Source: Liolophura sinensis
Taxonomy: Eukaryota; Mollusca; Polyplacophora; Chitonida; Chitonidae
Reading direction: 5' to 3'
DNA: 64,000 nt
NCBI RefSeq assembly: GCF_032854445.1
Contig: NW_027017978.1
Location: 110,087 to 174,086 of the forward strand
Each line of letters opens with the position of its first letter. Within the stretch, counting starts at the first letter, position 1. Below, piece after piece: positions 19,287 to 30,679 of the stretch. Made by a program: the position numbers and the translations under genes. The notes under the pieces were generated by a model, which made no database searches, was not told where the DNA came from, and worked only from the letters and a program-made list of their open reading frames with translations.

Positions 19287-19873
19287 CTAAAGCCCCATCC
19301 AGGCTGTCTAACATCACTCAACTTTTGTTGACTCAACAAGAGTCAACTTAAAGTTGAGTGAACAAGTTAAGACGTGGAATAGTCTGGATGAGTTTTTAAC
19401 TTCGTTGAGCAACATTCAACACTGTCCAACACGGTTGAATGGGGAATGTGCATGTGTATTTTTTGTGGACAAAGCGGAGTCCAGTTGAGTGAAAGTAGCC
19501 AATCAGTGGGCGTGTAGAAATAACATGACTGTCATAAAGCACATGACCTGGGCAAAATGGTGACAAAGAGAGAAACTGGTCTCGTGATGAGACGTCTCCT
19601 ACGCCGAACAGCCATGGCAATAAGCACAGCCGATAAACCCACGGCACGATTCTTCTGGCTGCTGGCTATTGTGTCTCACACATTGGAGAGAAAATATGGA
19701 GATTTCCTTCCAATTTATCAACAAAACAACACATCTCAACAACGTTCAACTCACGTCAACAGTGTTGAACGCAGTTGACCCATCTGATTTGTAGTGTGGA
19801 TGGGACACTCAACTTACCTCTTGTTGAGTCAACAAAAGTTGAGTTATGTTGGATAGCCTGGACGGGGCTTTAG
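19287..19873. mobile_element. 587-bp foldback DNA element (MITE) with long terminal inverted repeats
   Basis: The left end starts CTAAAGCCCCATCCAGGCTG; the right end finishes CAGCCTGGACGGGGCTTTAG-like (observed GCCTGGACGGGGCTTTAG). Reverse-complemented, the right end matches the left at about 52 of the first 56 bases. Inside are many further GTTGAGT and ACTCAAC motifs in inverted order (subterminal repeats). The centre, about 19500-19700, is not repetitive and contains a 73-codon open frame with no recognisable transposase motif. I see no convincing target-site duplication, so the superfamily (P, PIF/Harbinger, hAT or other) is undecided. It lies between PHLDB and RSPH1. Confidence 0.85.
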
Positions 19874-20340
19874 ACTGTTCATGTGGTGTCAATAGTGACA
19901 ATGAGCACCCATAGGCGTTTGTGAAGCTGTTTGTGTGGTCTTTCTTACGATCATTGAAGACAACTAATATTCCATAGTTTGAGTTTGTACTTTATGTGTG
20001 TGAAAGTTTGTTATTCACTTGCCATTGGCAAACACCAGTGGCTTACTCTGGGCTCTGGTTTCCTCTAGGCTCTGGTTTCCTCTGGGCATTGGTTTCCTCT
20101 ATCCTTAAAACTAACTATCATGATGTAAGCCCAGAATTGAAAGTGCTTGTGTAAAGTAAATGAACTTACGATACAAATCGTGAATTCATCTGTGTTCAGT
20201 ACAAAAACTTTTTTTGAAAATTAATGTCAGAATTAGACATGCATAGAATTCATTGATGTAATGATATGGCTGCAGCCAAGAGAGTAAGACAGCCAACAGA
20301 GTAAGGCAACCAACAGAGTAAGGCAGCCAACAGTGTAAGA

Positions 20341-20435
20341 CAGTCGTGGGTTTCCTCCCACCATAACGCTGGCTGCCGTCGTATAAGTGAAATATTCTTG
20401 AGTACGGCGTAAAACACCAATGATATAAATAAACA
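20341..20435 (+). mobile_element. SINE fragment (family 1, plus orientation)
   Basis: GGGTTTCCTCCCACCATAAC, GCTGGCTGCCGTCGTATAAG, TGAAATATTCTTGAGTACGG and CGTAAAACACCAATGATATA are the reverse complement of the 5' part of the elements at 32165 and 43010, so the SINE 3' tail lies to the right. It is truncated. This is the only family 1 copy in plus orientation in the window. Confidence 0.8.
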
Positions 20436-22214
20436 TAGTAAGTTAAGATTTACGTTGATCTGTAAAGATGATTTTACACAAAATTAATCACATATCTGTA
20501 AGATCTACAAATCAGTTCAGTTGGATTTTTTGAGCACAATGAACAGACAACGTCTCACAGACAAAAGAGAATTAGAGCTCTAGAAAAGAAGATCTAGACT
20601 CTGTCATACATTTTGGCATGATTGATACATGTAGCATCCCCATCCCTTCCAACAAAACAAATAAGATGAGATGACTGTCACAGTAGCTATGTGAACACCA
20701 CGATGACTAGTTTTAAAACCTGTAGCCCTGAAGGCATGAAATGTGCAGTCACACAGGAACTGAAACAGCAACGGCACAAACCTACCGGGTTCCGGGCCAC
20801 GATCACGATCACCAAGCTATCTTAGACTTATGTAAAAATTTCAAGGTCAAGGTCAAGATAGTGCTTGACAATATAAATTCCTTGCATATTATTGTAAAAC
20901 AAATTTCAGCTGAAATAACGGAAATGAACATATCGGTACTAATTTTAATGATTGAAATTTTGCCTTAAGTCTAAGATCGCTTCGTGATCCGGGCCAGGGC
21001 TACATGATGAAAACATGATGATCAGAGTATTACCTTATATTACCACATTGCACAAACCCAAAATCCAAAATCAGAATTGTGGAGTGAAAATGTACTGTGT
21101 ACGCTTAGAAGTTTCTTCCGCAAAATATCGCCTTGTGAAATTGCGTAATGATATAGGCCTATCATGCTCTACATGGCCCGTGTCTTGAAAATGTAAGAAC
21201 ATATGGGTGAAGATGACAAAAGACACAAACCATAAATTTCATTTTGCAAATTAAGTCTTCGGACAAAAGTGTCTTACCATTTTTTGAACAGTGCATATTG
21301 TTTTTATTCTTTCGAAATGGTCTCCCATTTCTTTAACTTATAGACATGAACAAGCCACTTGTCACCAACACAATAATCTATTACTTAGCCCAGGCTGTGT
21401 TTGATGCTTATAGAGAATATTTAAGATTCAATAAAGGGTTTTTTTGACTCACCAAACATACTTCGTTTTTTCCATTTAATTATGTACCGTGTCAGGATGT
21501 TGGTGTTGCAGGGAACATGCGAAGTACATCATATATATGAAACTGGTCATAGTGGGAAAAAAACAGTCTAGGTCTAAGGAGTTTTTCTAAAAGCTTTTCA
21601 TTACAATAGCTAGGAAGATTATAGACATAATTAGGAAGCCCTGTCATAGTTTATCCATAGCATTACATACGTAAAATTCTGTCTGATAAACACATTTTTA
21701 TAAAAGGGTGGTTGTCCGAGTAGGCCTACTGTTGGTTGAGGAGTATTTGAATACGCTACATTCATGGCTGCTCAACCTAACAAGGGTGGTAGTCGTTGAG
21801 ATCATTCGGTTTACATACCGGTAACATATACTTTATACTCTCATGCATCTGCATCTTACCTGTAATTTACCCATACAGAATGCCCTGATAGCCTATCATA
21901 AAAAAATTCTGATAATACATGTATATACAAATGTCATATTAACAGGCATATAGGCCTATAACTTACTCTTCTTTACGATGCATGTGAAACACACAAAAAA
22001 CTCAAGAATTTGTAAATAAAGTAATTAATATTTATTACTTATTTGCATTCCTTACTTTATTTTGATAGCTGATGCAAGAACTTTAACATGAAGTTAGTCC
22101 AGACTAGATTATCAAATGATGTTGGAACAAGGGAGGTAACAAGGGTCTAGGTACTGGGCTATAGAATGGATTACTGCTTATTTACCCTTACTGAATATAG
22201 ATGGCGCTCCAACG

Positions 22215-22227
22215 GTTGCACGGCAAC
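22215..22227. promoter_or_regulatory. X-box (RFX binding site) upstream of RSPH1
   Basis: GTTGCACGGCAAC is a near-perfect palindrome (GTTGC-ACG-GCAAC) that fits the RFX X-box pattern of two half sites, GTNRCC and RGYAAC. It lies 124 bp before the RSPH1 ATG and about 60 bp before the TATA box. RFX factors acting through X-boxes drive ciliary genes in animals, so the placement agrees with the product. Binding itself is inference. Confidence 0.7.
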
Positions 22228-22273
22228 AGCTGTTTGTGGGTCCGGTGTAGCAGTCGACGATTTCAGACAGGTT

Positions 22274-22294
22274 CCAATCGAGCCAATATAAAAA
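22274..22294 (+). promoter_or_regulatory. CCAAT motif and TATA box of RSPH1
   Basis: CCAAT lies at 22274-22278 and TATAAAAA at 22287-22294. The ATG is 57 bp after the TATA box, so transcription would start near 22315-22325 with a 5' UTR of about 30 nt. The CCAAT is unusually close to the TATA box, so it may be fortuitous. Confidence 0.6.
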
Positions 22295-22350
22295 GTGCGT
22301 TGGAGTTGGTCTTTCATTTGTTGTGAGAGTGATAAATTAAAACCTTCAAG

Positions 22351-25300
22351 ATGTCAGACATTGGGTCAGAAGAAATGGAAGAGGAACAGGGGCCTTACTT
22401 GGGCGTGAGTTAATTTGTTTTATTGCTTGCTTACCGACAAGAAATCTGAAAATTGGAACACTTCGCAGCTTTTGTTTGTGTTTGTGCGTTGCGCTCGATC
22501 TTTAACATGTGATGATACATCTGAGTACCCCAGTGCAAAACTGAAGCCTGATTTTGTATAAAACGTGGTCTGTATTGTTGGTTATTGCAGGAATACGAGG
22601 GGGAAAGAAACGACCGAGATGAACGTCATGGGAGAGGCAAGGCTACTCTACCAAATGGAGACACATACGATGGTTTATACGAATTTGGCAAGAGAAATGG
22701 GCAGGGAATCTACAGGTAAATACACAAACTGGTCCTTGAGATCATCATGTCACGCTGTCATTCTGCAGAACTATAGCCTACATTTTAGATGGGAAGGTCA
22801 AATTGTCTGCAACTTGTGGTTATGGTAGTTATATAAATGGGTGCCAGAAGCTCAGCTTGACATTTAGCTTTTATTGGTTTACCAATGGAGTTAACTGTTG
22901 AGTAAATAGCTGAAGTATATGTGTTGCATTTAAAGATTGATTCTGGAAAATAAACTCATTCTGATGAAATTTATTAAATTCTAACAGTTTCAAAGAAATT
23001 TGTCACAAGTAACAAGTCATTGTCATCTGTGTGAACTATGAGTAAGTGGTTATATTTTTTATTTTCAGATTTAAAAATGGCGCCAGATATTTTGGCGAGT
23101 ATACAAAAAATAAAAAGCATGGACAAGGCACTTTTATATATCCAGATGGTTCAAAATATGAAGGTGAGGATAGCATTTTGTAACAACTTAGTACTGTATA
23201 TGTGCTCCTCTGCATTGTATTTTTTGTTCTTTACATACCAAGTGGCTGTTTAGATGTTCATAAACAATCAGATCATTGCAAAGTATGATATAAAGTACAA
23301 CCATACATTTTAACAGTATAACTACTCTCCCACTTAGATATATACACTGGCACATGTACTGAAGTAGTGCACAGTAACACAGTATTATTTGTGGTGCTCC
23401 TTTCTTTTGTGACAGGTGGATGGGTGGATGACCAAAGATCTGGATTTGGTAAATATTCTTACGTAAATGGAGACACATATGAAGGTGAATGGCAGAACCA
23501 TGTGCGACATGGCCAGGGAATTTATACATATACTGAAACTGGCACAAAATATGAAGGCAGATGGGATAATGGCAAGCGAGACGGCCACGGAGAGCTAATC
23601 CATGCAAACCACAAATATGTTGGGATCTTCAGTGGAGACAGGGTAAGTGTGTTACCCAGGGCAGAAAACAAATATCCAATGTACATGCAATGTTACAGAG
23701 ATGGGATTTGTACTAGGAAATGTCTTTAGTGCCATTCATTTCATTGTTTGTCAGATTTCTTGCCCAACAGTGTGTATGGTAAAAGATCTAACATGAATAC
23801 CTAGCAAATGAATGCTATGGAATATTATCTTCTTTTTGGTACTGGGGCTTACATTTTTCCGGTAGGATGTCATCCTAACGTCCAACTAAACTTCAAACCA
23901 CCTAACATCCATAGAACTCTCAGTTTCGAGCAAAATTAAATATACAAATTAGTAATGGGCAAAATTTTAAATTTTAATCCTAATTATCGCCGTCCCTGTG
24001 TCAAAGGCAATTCTGTAATTTTAACCATAAGAAAACCAACATGAATCTTGTAATCTCAGTGAAGTAGTCTAAATGCAACTTTGACCAGTTAAATAAATGA
24101 ACAAATTTTCTAATATGCATTTGCTTCAGATAAATTTGTTTTTCATTTGCACATGTCTTGCATTTGTTGTAGCCTGAAGGGAAAGGAAAATATGTGTTTG
24201 ATATTGGTTGTGAACAGCATGGTGAATACATCTCAGTTGAACAGGTAAGCGTCTATATATGCTGCTAGAGAGTTGAACTTAACCTAATGGTCCAGCTTTG
24301 TGAAGTGATATCCCAGTCTGGTTTAAAGAACCATAACTAAGATTATGACATTTGTTCACATCCTCAGACGTAAAATCCAATTTGGAACTTTTGTGCAATC
24401 ACAGTGCACTGTGCAGTGATTGTTGAGATTCAGGGGCTGATTTCATGACGCATACTTAGTGCTAAATAGCACTTAGTTAAAGGCACTTTATGTTTCTACA
24501 ACATACGTCGTCATTGTATTTAAGGGCAAACTTATCTAAGTGAGTTTCATGAAACCGGCCCCTGAACTAATATCTTTGTAATGGTGAAGTTCAGTGTCAA
24601 GTTGTTCAGAGCTGTTGCACGATAGAGCCATGCCTAAATGTATTGGCAATATGAGCTGCTCAAAAACTGATTCTAGCAAGGTTCTGATTATGGTTAGCAC
24701 CTCATAATAGCCCCAAATAATGTTGAGGTAAGGTTCAACCGAAAGCAAACAAACAAGGGTTAGGTACATAGGTATAACTGTACAGTGTATTTCTCTGACA
24801 TGTTTAAACATTGTGTATTCAAATGTCATAGCATTCAAGTCATTGAACTGACCTTCAATTTGGCGCAACCTCCCCCCCCCCCCCTCCTCTACACACACAC
24901 ACACACATGCAAAAAGTGCATTTTTTCACATAAAATACTGCATTCTAAATTTCTATTTTCCTCAGTAAGATATCACCCACCTTAAAAACAAACCTCAGAA
25001 GACTTTCTAAGATCAATAGAACTCTCAGAAAAAGTCAAAATTACTAAGTTTAATAGTGGGACTGGTTTCATGAAATGTACATGAAAAGTCTTATGTAGCC
25101 CTTAGTTAAGTGCACTTTATATCTCTACAATATACGTTGTAATGGTAGTTATGGGATACCTAAATGTGCTTCATGAAACCGGTCCATGGATGAAATTTGA
25201 AGTAAAATACAGTAGTTCCCTTTTTATTATCTGGGTTCTGTTTCACAAAGTGCATCTAGCATACTTGGTGACCAGTACTTGTAGGTATTATATAGCCATG

Positions 25301-26937
25301 GTAATTATGTGCTTGTAGCACTACTTGAACTTTGTGAAACAGCCACCTCAAGAATTCCATCATAACAGGCTGATCAATTTTCCCTGATACATGTAACTAT
25401 CAGACTAAGAGTGATATCCTCATATCATCACATCATCTGTGTTTTCTAGCCACAAGACGACAAAGGAGATGATGAAGAGTCTCAGCCTATTGTCATTGCT
25501 AAGTGGAAGGCTGGCCATGTGACTGGTCTTCACTTGCAGACAGAGGATGAGGTAGCCGAGGTCACGGTAAAGGAGGCTGACTCTGAGAGTGCCGCTGATG
25601 CCGGAGAGACGATTGCAGCAGAGGAAGGTGATAATAAGGCAGAGGCAGAGAATGAAGAAACGACTCAGCAGAAGCCAGAGGCTACAGAAGGTAACTAGCA
25701 CTGACTACATGATAATGATGAGAAAAAAACCCTTTCAATTAAGCCTTACTCTGGCTTGATAAGGAGCTCCATAAAGTTTAGGAGTGAGCCAGTTGTGAAA
25801 TGAACATTACTCATTGATATAGCACGTGCGCTTCTTCTAAAACACACAAAGCCGAGTTCAGTCTTCAAATCTACTTGCATGTATATATTACACTTCTTGG
25901 TTAAAATTATGTTCATTAGACTCGTAACAATAAAGACGTGTACCTGTACTGTTGGTTGCTGTAATCCACTTTCAGTTGACCAGCAATAGCTCTCGTAACT
26001 CACATAAGTTCATTGCTGCAGATACTTGTTAACAGAAATGTTTCAACTATCATACCTTTTTCATTTCCCGTTTCTGCGGTGATTTCAAATCAGAGGACCA
26101 AAACTGGTAAAAACCATAAAACACTGATAACGTTATTTTATGTGGTGTCCAAATCCTGTTGTATTGTGTTTTGATCTCCCTTTGCATAGCAGTGTAACAG
26201 TGCATGACTGCTTTGAATACTGATATGTTCTTTAATAAATGGGTGTTAGGATATCTAATTTATTTTGAGAATCTTAAATTCATTCCGTTATTCAAACTTG
26301 GTGTTGGTGTACCCTGCATGACAAAGGTGGTGGTAGAAATGTTGTCTTGTGTTTTTCAATGTCCTTACTCTTAGAAATATGTTTGGTATGCTAAAGAAAA
26401 TTTTAGTAATGCCAGTGGAGTATTTGCAACTTAGTGAAAATGCTTTTTTGTGGCATGCATATCTGCAGTTTTTTCAGTGTTTAAGGTTACTATCAGATTA
26501 TGAAATTGTGTATCAAAGGAACTTTAGAACTTCATGGAATTCTACAAATTGGGCAACCTCTATCAAGACATTGAGCAAATAGCCGGGATATTTAGAATGC
26601 CTAAATTATTAAAATAACAATTCACATTATGCATTGGGATGGTCAAATTTATGGTGGAAACAACGTTGAGAGTAAACCAGTGTTGTTCCCCGGACAAACA
26701 TTCCGTTTTAAGAATACATGTGCATTCATACATTTGTGCACCCAAATTTAATGAATGTAAACTTCTGAACCCACAATTAAGCAAGCCATTTGCTTTACAG
26801 AACCTGCCCAAGGCACAGATCAGAATGATGAAGCTCAGGAAGGGGAGACAACTGAGGATAAACCAGAGGAGACTGATCAGGCAGCTGACCCTGCTACAGG
26901 AGAGGCTGCTGAGGAGGCAGAACAACCTGCAGAATAG
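22351..26937 (+). CDS. RSPH1: Radial spoke head protein 1 (MORN-repeat protein)
   Basis: Seven exons: 22351-22404, 22591-22715, 23069-23163, 23416-23642, 24173-24244, 25450-25690 and 26801-26937 (stop TAG 26935-26937). They join in frame to 316 residues, against 309 in human. The protein begins [12 protein letters not shown], as vertebrate RSPH1 does (MSDLGSEELEEE). Then come seven MORN units of the Y-x-G-x-(W/Y)-x5-G-x-G type, for example [28 protein letters not shown] and [14 protein letters not shown]. The conserved block [14 protein letters not shown] follows, then a Glu-rich acidic tail with no fold visible. RSPH1 is part of the radial spoke head of motile 9+2 cilia and flagella and is needed for normal beat. 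The ATG has a good context (A at -3). All introns have GT donors and AG acceptors. The upstream X-box supports control by RFX. Confidence 0.96.
24431..24564. mobile_element. MITE with 18-bp terminal inverted repeats (RSPH1 intron 5)
   Basis: The left end is CAGGGGCTGATTTCATGA. The right end is TCATGAAACCGGCCCCTG, whose reverse complement matches the left at 16 of 18 bases. The total is 134 bp without coding capacity. CAGGGG ends recall hAT elements, but I see no clear 8-bp target duplication. Confidence 0.7.
24872..24906. repeat. Poly-C tract followed by a (CA)n microsatellite
   Basis: About 14 C at 24872-24885, then CTCCTCTA and about eight CA units. It lies in RSPH1 intron 5, between two MITE copies. 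Length is likely to vary between alleles and reads. Confidence 0.9.
25058..25187. mobile_element. MITE copy related to 24431-24564
   Basis: The left end GGGACTGGTTTCATGAA and the right end TTCATGAAACCGGTCC form terminal inverted repeats. The interior shares TTAGTTAARKKCACTTTATR and CTACAAYATACGTYGTMAT with the copy at 24431, so both belong to one family. It is non-coding and lies in RSPH1 intron 5. Confidence 0.7.
25231..25347. mobile_element. Third short foldback element in RSPH1 intron 5
   Basis: CTGTTTCACAAAGTGCA at the left and ACTTTGTGAAACAG at the right are inverted repeats. The element is about 110 bp with no coding capacity. It is related in design, but not clearly in sequence, to the two MITEs just upstream. 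Confidence 0.65.
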
Positions 26938-27093
26938 ACACAACTCTCACCATTGTCACAGGCCAACAATTATCTATGAGGAAACGAACAGTTTTGGATT
27001 TACAATAAACAGTCATCTTTGTTCCAGCATCCTCAACATTCATTTCTGTGATAGAAAGTCATTTTAAACATCAACAGCTGTAAATATATTTAC

Positions 27094-27099
27094 AATAAA
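27094..27099 (+). terminator. Poly(A) signal of RSPH1
   Basis: AATAAA occurs 157 bp after the RSPH1 stop (ACAATAAATCC). A second AATAAA, in ACAATAAACAG near 27004, is an alternative. Confidence 0.65.
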
Positions 27100-27361
27100 T
27101 CCACTTGTAATAAGTGTTTTAAATTAACCGCTTTGTTTTGTTCCACTTTTGTAGCGTTACATCTCTTATAAGAGAGTGATAGGTTTGTTGTTTGTGGCAC
27201 CTTCCTGACAATAAATGGTCAAAGATATCATCCCTATATTTGCTCATGTGAAACAAACTTGTCTGGAGAACGCTGGGCTGCCTCCACTTGAGTGAAAGAT
27301 TAGGGACATTTCGCTGAAAAAAATTCAGAATTTTTGAGTTGGTTCAGCTAAATACAAAAAA

Positions 27362-27520
27362 TGATTTATTTATTCATTTGGCGTTTTACACCGTACTCAA
27401 GAAAATTTCACTTATACGACAGCGGCCAACATTATGGTGGGAGGAAACCAGGCACAGCTCAGGGGAAACCTTCTCACGTACGGCCGGAGAGGAAACCAGC
27501 ATGAGCTGGTCTTGAACTAC
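27362..27520 (-). mobile_element. SINE (family 1) truncated copy
   Basis: It shares with the full element at 43010 the T-rich left end, GTTTTACACCGTACTCAAGA, TTCACTTATACGAC, CATTATGGTGGGAGGAAACC and CCAGCATGAGCTGG. It stops at about CTTGAACTAC, so the tRNA-like head (right side) is missing. The tail lies to the left, so the SINE is on the minus strand. Confidence 0.85.
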
Positions 27521-28383
27521 AAAAATTAGTAACAGTTCACTAAACCTACACTAGGTTTAGTTTCATGGGCCTATATTTTCCCAAAGGAGATTTATAAGGG
27601 GAAATCCGTCACTGGTCTAAACTGTCTACCTGACGAGATAACATCCAAAGGAAGCAGCACAAAATTCCCAGAATGCAACATTTGCTCACGTATCGCATCT
27701 GTAAACAGTATGATAGACTGAAAGTGAATTATAAGTGTAGTGAACAAAATACAATCTGGCTTTCCTTTTGATAATGTATTATAAAGTATTTGTGGTTCCC
27801 AATGACCTATACAGCGGAACTGAAGTAACATGGTAGACCACATAATTACAACAAGTTCGCTGAAAGTCTCCCGTCATCTAGACAAGCGGAGGTAAATAAC
27901 TCAAGAAAGCCAGGTTATCTGAATACAGCGACTTGAGTGAGTTGAATGTCAAAGGGAAACCCTGCATAAAACTGAACATTCAAAGTCAGATACACGTCAG
28001 CAGAGCTCAACTTTATGTTGACGACATCTAAAGCAACAGCACAATTTTTTGGACAATGGCGGTGCGTCCAAATACCATTTCTGCAGCCAAACTACAGTGA
28101 GCCTCCTACTGACACAAACTAATTCTCCCAATGCAAACTAGTACATGACAATTTTAGGAATTACACACTCTTAAGTACAAGGACAAACCACATGTAACAC
28201 ACTTTAATTTCATAGGCAGAAGTTCTTTTTTTATTAAAAAAAAGAAGTTTAATAAATTATGTACAAGGTGAAGAAGGCAAGTCTTTCACACAGCATCAAT
28301 AAAATTAATATTACTGTGTAACTGTAATGGTGCACCAGGCATTTATTATGTACCTTACACAACTTACCATCTATGTTTGTTTA

Positions 28384-28613
28384 CTGATTTAATTGGTCTT
28401 TTGCGCCGTAGTCAAGGATATTTCACCTATACAATGGTGACAAGAGTTACGGTGGGCAAAAATTTTTTGCAGGTTGCTGGCAGACCTTCACAAGTATGAC
28501 CAGAAAAGAAGGCAGCATGAGCTGGACTTGTCCTCACGGCGATCACATTGATGAAAGGCTCCTGCGTCAATGTGCTGTGCTAGCATGCTAACCACTGGGC
28601 CATGAAGGGACCT
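28384..28613 (-). mobile_element. SINE (family 1), nearly full length, diverged
   Basis: It starts GATTTAATTGGTCTTTTGCG and ends with a head region (AACCACTGGGCCATGAAGGG) that matches the tRNA-like head of the 43010 copy. Many substitutions show it to be older than the 43010 copy. Confidence 0.82.
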
Positions 28614-29208
28614 GCCATCTACATGTATGACAAATGAAGTGTGTGTACAAGTATCTACCATCAGAATTTGATCTCCCCTGAGTTTTACAAGACAAGCATG
28701 ATAGTTATTCCTGCTCAATTCTTGTCAGTATTAAAATGTAAATGTTGCCACTAAATTCTGCTACACAACAATATGTATTACTTAACCTTTTGAACAAATC
28801 AAGCTGGCGTAATTAGCCAAGCTGTAGCTTATCTTTCTCACATCACTAGTGCTTACATAAGAAGTATTTGTATTTGTCAATAATCTACATAATTTTAGAG
28901 GAAACCAATAGATCAACACCAGAAAATACATCGGAATGTTGTATAAGCACCTAGAATAATAAGTGTCAGCAGGTCGACTAACACACTTTCAAATGAATCA
29001 GTTTATGACTTCAGCATTGGTTACAATGTCTCTGTGGTCATCCACCAGACGGTGCGAGGGCAATATGTTACTGTTCATGATGGTTATATGTATAATGCTG
29101 CATGAATATTATAACGTCTGCAATAAACACAGCATTTCAGACATGTCCACTTCAATATAGCACTGATCACACATTCAATCTGATTGTACTTTTTCACATT
29201 CAGTCTTG

Positions 29209-29214
29209 TTTATT
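29209..29214 (-). terminator. Candidate poly(A) signal overlapping the mL41 stop codon
   Basis: On the minus strand the end of the frame reads ACAAAATAAAC, so an AATAAA hexamer overlaps the TAA stop. If used, the 3' UTR would be only about 10-30 nt. Other AATAAA hexamers lie further on, for example in the T-rich tract near 28228-28236. Confidence 0.35.
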
Positions 29215-30679
29215 TTGTAGGCTTCAGTTGCAGTATTCGCTCTACCTCTTCTTTAGTCAGCTTTCCTGATCTATGACTTTCTGCCAGCTTTTCTGCGTAA
29301 CAAGCATCAAAGAGGTTTCTTGCTGTTAACTTGGACTGTGTTACTTCAGGCACTCTGTAGGAGACATATGGCTTCAGCTGGAAGGAAATTTTTCAAATGA
29401 GCATGCAGCTAGGCAGTAATTGTATCAATGTTGCTTAATCTTCAAAAAAGAAAGAACAATCGTTTTCAGGTCAACAAAATCATGTGTAATGATGAACAGG
29501 CTCTGTGACCCAGAGCTGCATGAGGTTGGGGAAAGACGCCATGGCTCTTGGATGTAACTGGTGCAGCTTTTTTAAGTGGATCAAAGTGGATTTGATTTGG
29601 ACCAGTGCAATAATAACTCTTAAAGAGCCATTGGCCATTTTGGCATCTAACCATGGAACTGTAGTGCTAATTGTCGTGTTTAAACTTGCATGGCTTCATC
29701 AATATTAATAACACATATAATACCCAGTAGATATGAATTACACATGGTAAGTCTATTTTTTGCCTCAAGTTGATTGCAATCTACTGGTCTACAATACATG
29801 TTTTCTGTAACACCTTTTCATAATCAAACTTCCATACTGTAATATACTCAACTCATTAAAGTATTTAATCTTGCGAAAAAGACTATATGTATATCACTCA
29901 CCTCAAAATCTGTCAAATCGGGAACAATAAACTCTGGCACCATCTCTGGTACAACCCTGAACTGGAGTGATCTTTTATCTGTATACCCAGGCCTATGAGC
30001 ATCTGCAAAGCATCACATAAAATCATGAACACCACATCGTAATGTTTTCTAAATATTATGTCACAACAATATATACAGGTATTTATGACAAACAGATGAT
30101 CTGTATCTAGCAATACTCAAGGTTGGAAAATCAACCCCAAGGCTAACACAATTCTAGGGATAGCCTTACAACAGCTGTTGAGGGATGGCACTGAAGCACT
30201 TGTAGTGCTCCATCAAACTTATGCTCTGACACTTCCTGCATGTATTCTTAGTAAAACCCACATATTGTTTGGTTGTTGGCCTACCTTGTTAGAAAGAAAC
30301 GCAAAAATAAACAACAAACTCTGCCTCTACGTTTCCTCCATCGTACGTAGACTCTAAAAAAATTCTGCCCATTTCTGTAGGAATACACACACAAATCCAC
30401 ACTGTTTTCAATAATGCTGACAACGCTGAAGAAAGGCTAACTAGTGTGTGATGTCATGGTAATGATCTTACTATGCACTGACAGACGCAAGGCTAACTCC
30501 TGCGATCCTCCTTTCACGCGAGCTGACAAATGACGGCCAGTCACAGGAAACCGTTTGTCAAACGGAACGCGAGATTTCCTTCCATACTGACAAAGACTTG
30601 TGCTAAACTGATTGATACACACGAAAGTGTTCCTTCGTTGAACAGATTTCAGAACATTCAACGAAATTCGCGAGTACAT
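29210..30679 (-). CDS. MRPL41: Mitochondrial ribosomal protein mL41
   Basis: Three exons on the minus strand: 30679-30472, 30002-29902 and 29377-29210 (stop TAA 29212-29210). Splice sites are GTAAGA and GTGAGT donors with TTTGCAG and CCTTCCAG acceptors. The phases agree and give 158 residues (human 137). Exon 1 gives an Arg-rich, acid-free N terminus (MYSRISLNVLKSVQRRN then FSTS) typical of a mitochondrial import sequence. Exons 2 and 3 carry the family core MVPEFIVPDLTDFE followed by LKPYVSYRVPE, almost identical to the same block of human and insect MRPL41. The C terminus (KLTKEEVERILQLKPTK) is shorter than in insects and unlike the human end. mL41 is a large-subunit protein of the mitoribosome with no bacterial counterpart. 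The ATG has A at -3. Confidence 0.93.

Larger units (their letters stand above)
18761..22214. other. Intergenic DNA between PHLDB and RSPH1
   Basis: No protein or RNA gene is recognised. It contains the foldback element at 19287-19873, a short GGTTTCCTCTRGGC repeat near 20050-20100, a short array of AGTAAGRCAGCCAACAG units at 20285-20345, and a SINE fragment at 20341-20435. The remainder is unique-looking AT-rich sequence. Confidence 0.6.
26938..29209. other. Convergent intergenic region between RSPH1 and mL41
   Basis: No further gene is seen. The RSPH1 poly(A) signal lies near the left edge (27094). Two minus-oriented SINE copies sit at 27362 and 28384. The remaining sequence is AT-rich and looks unique. 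Confidence 0.6.
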
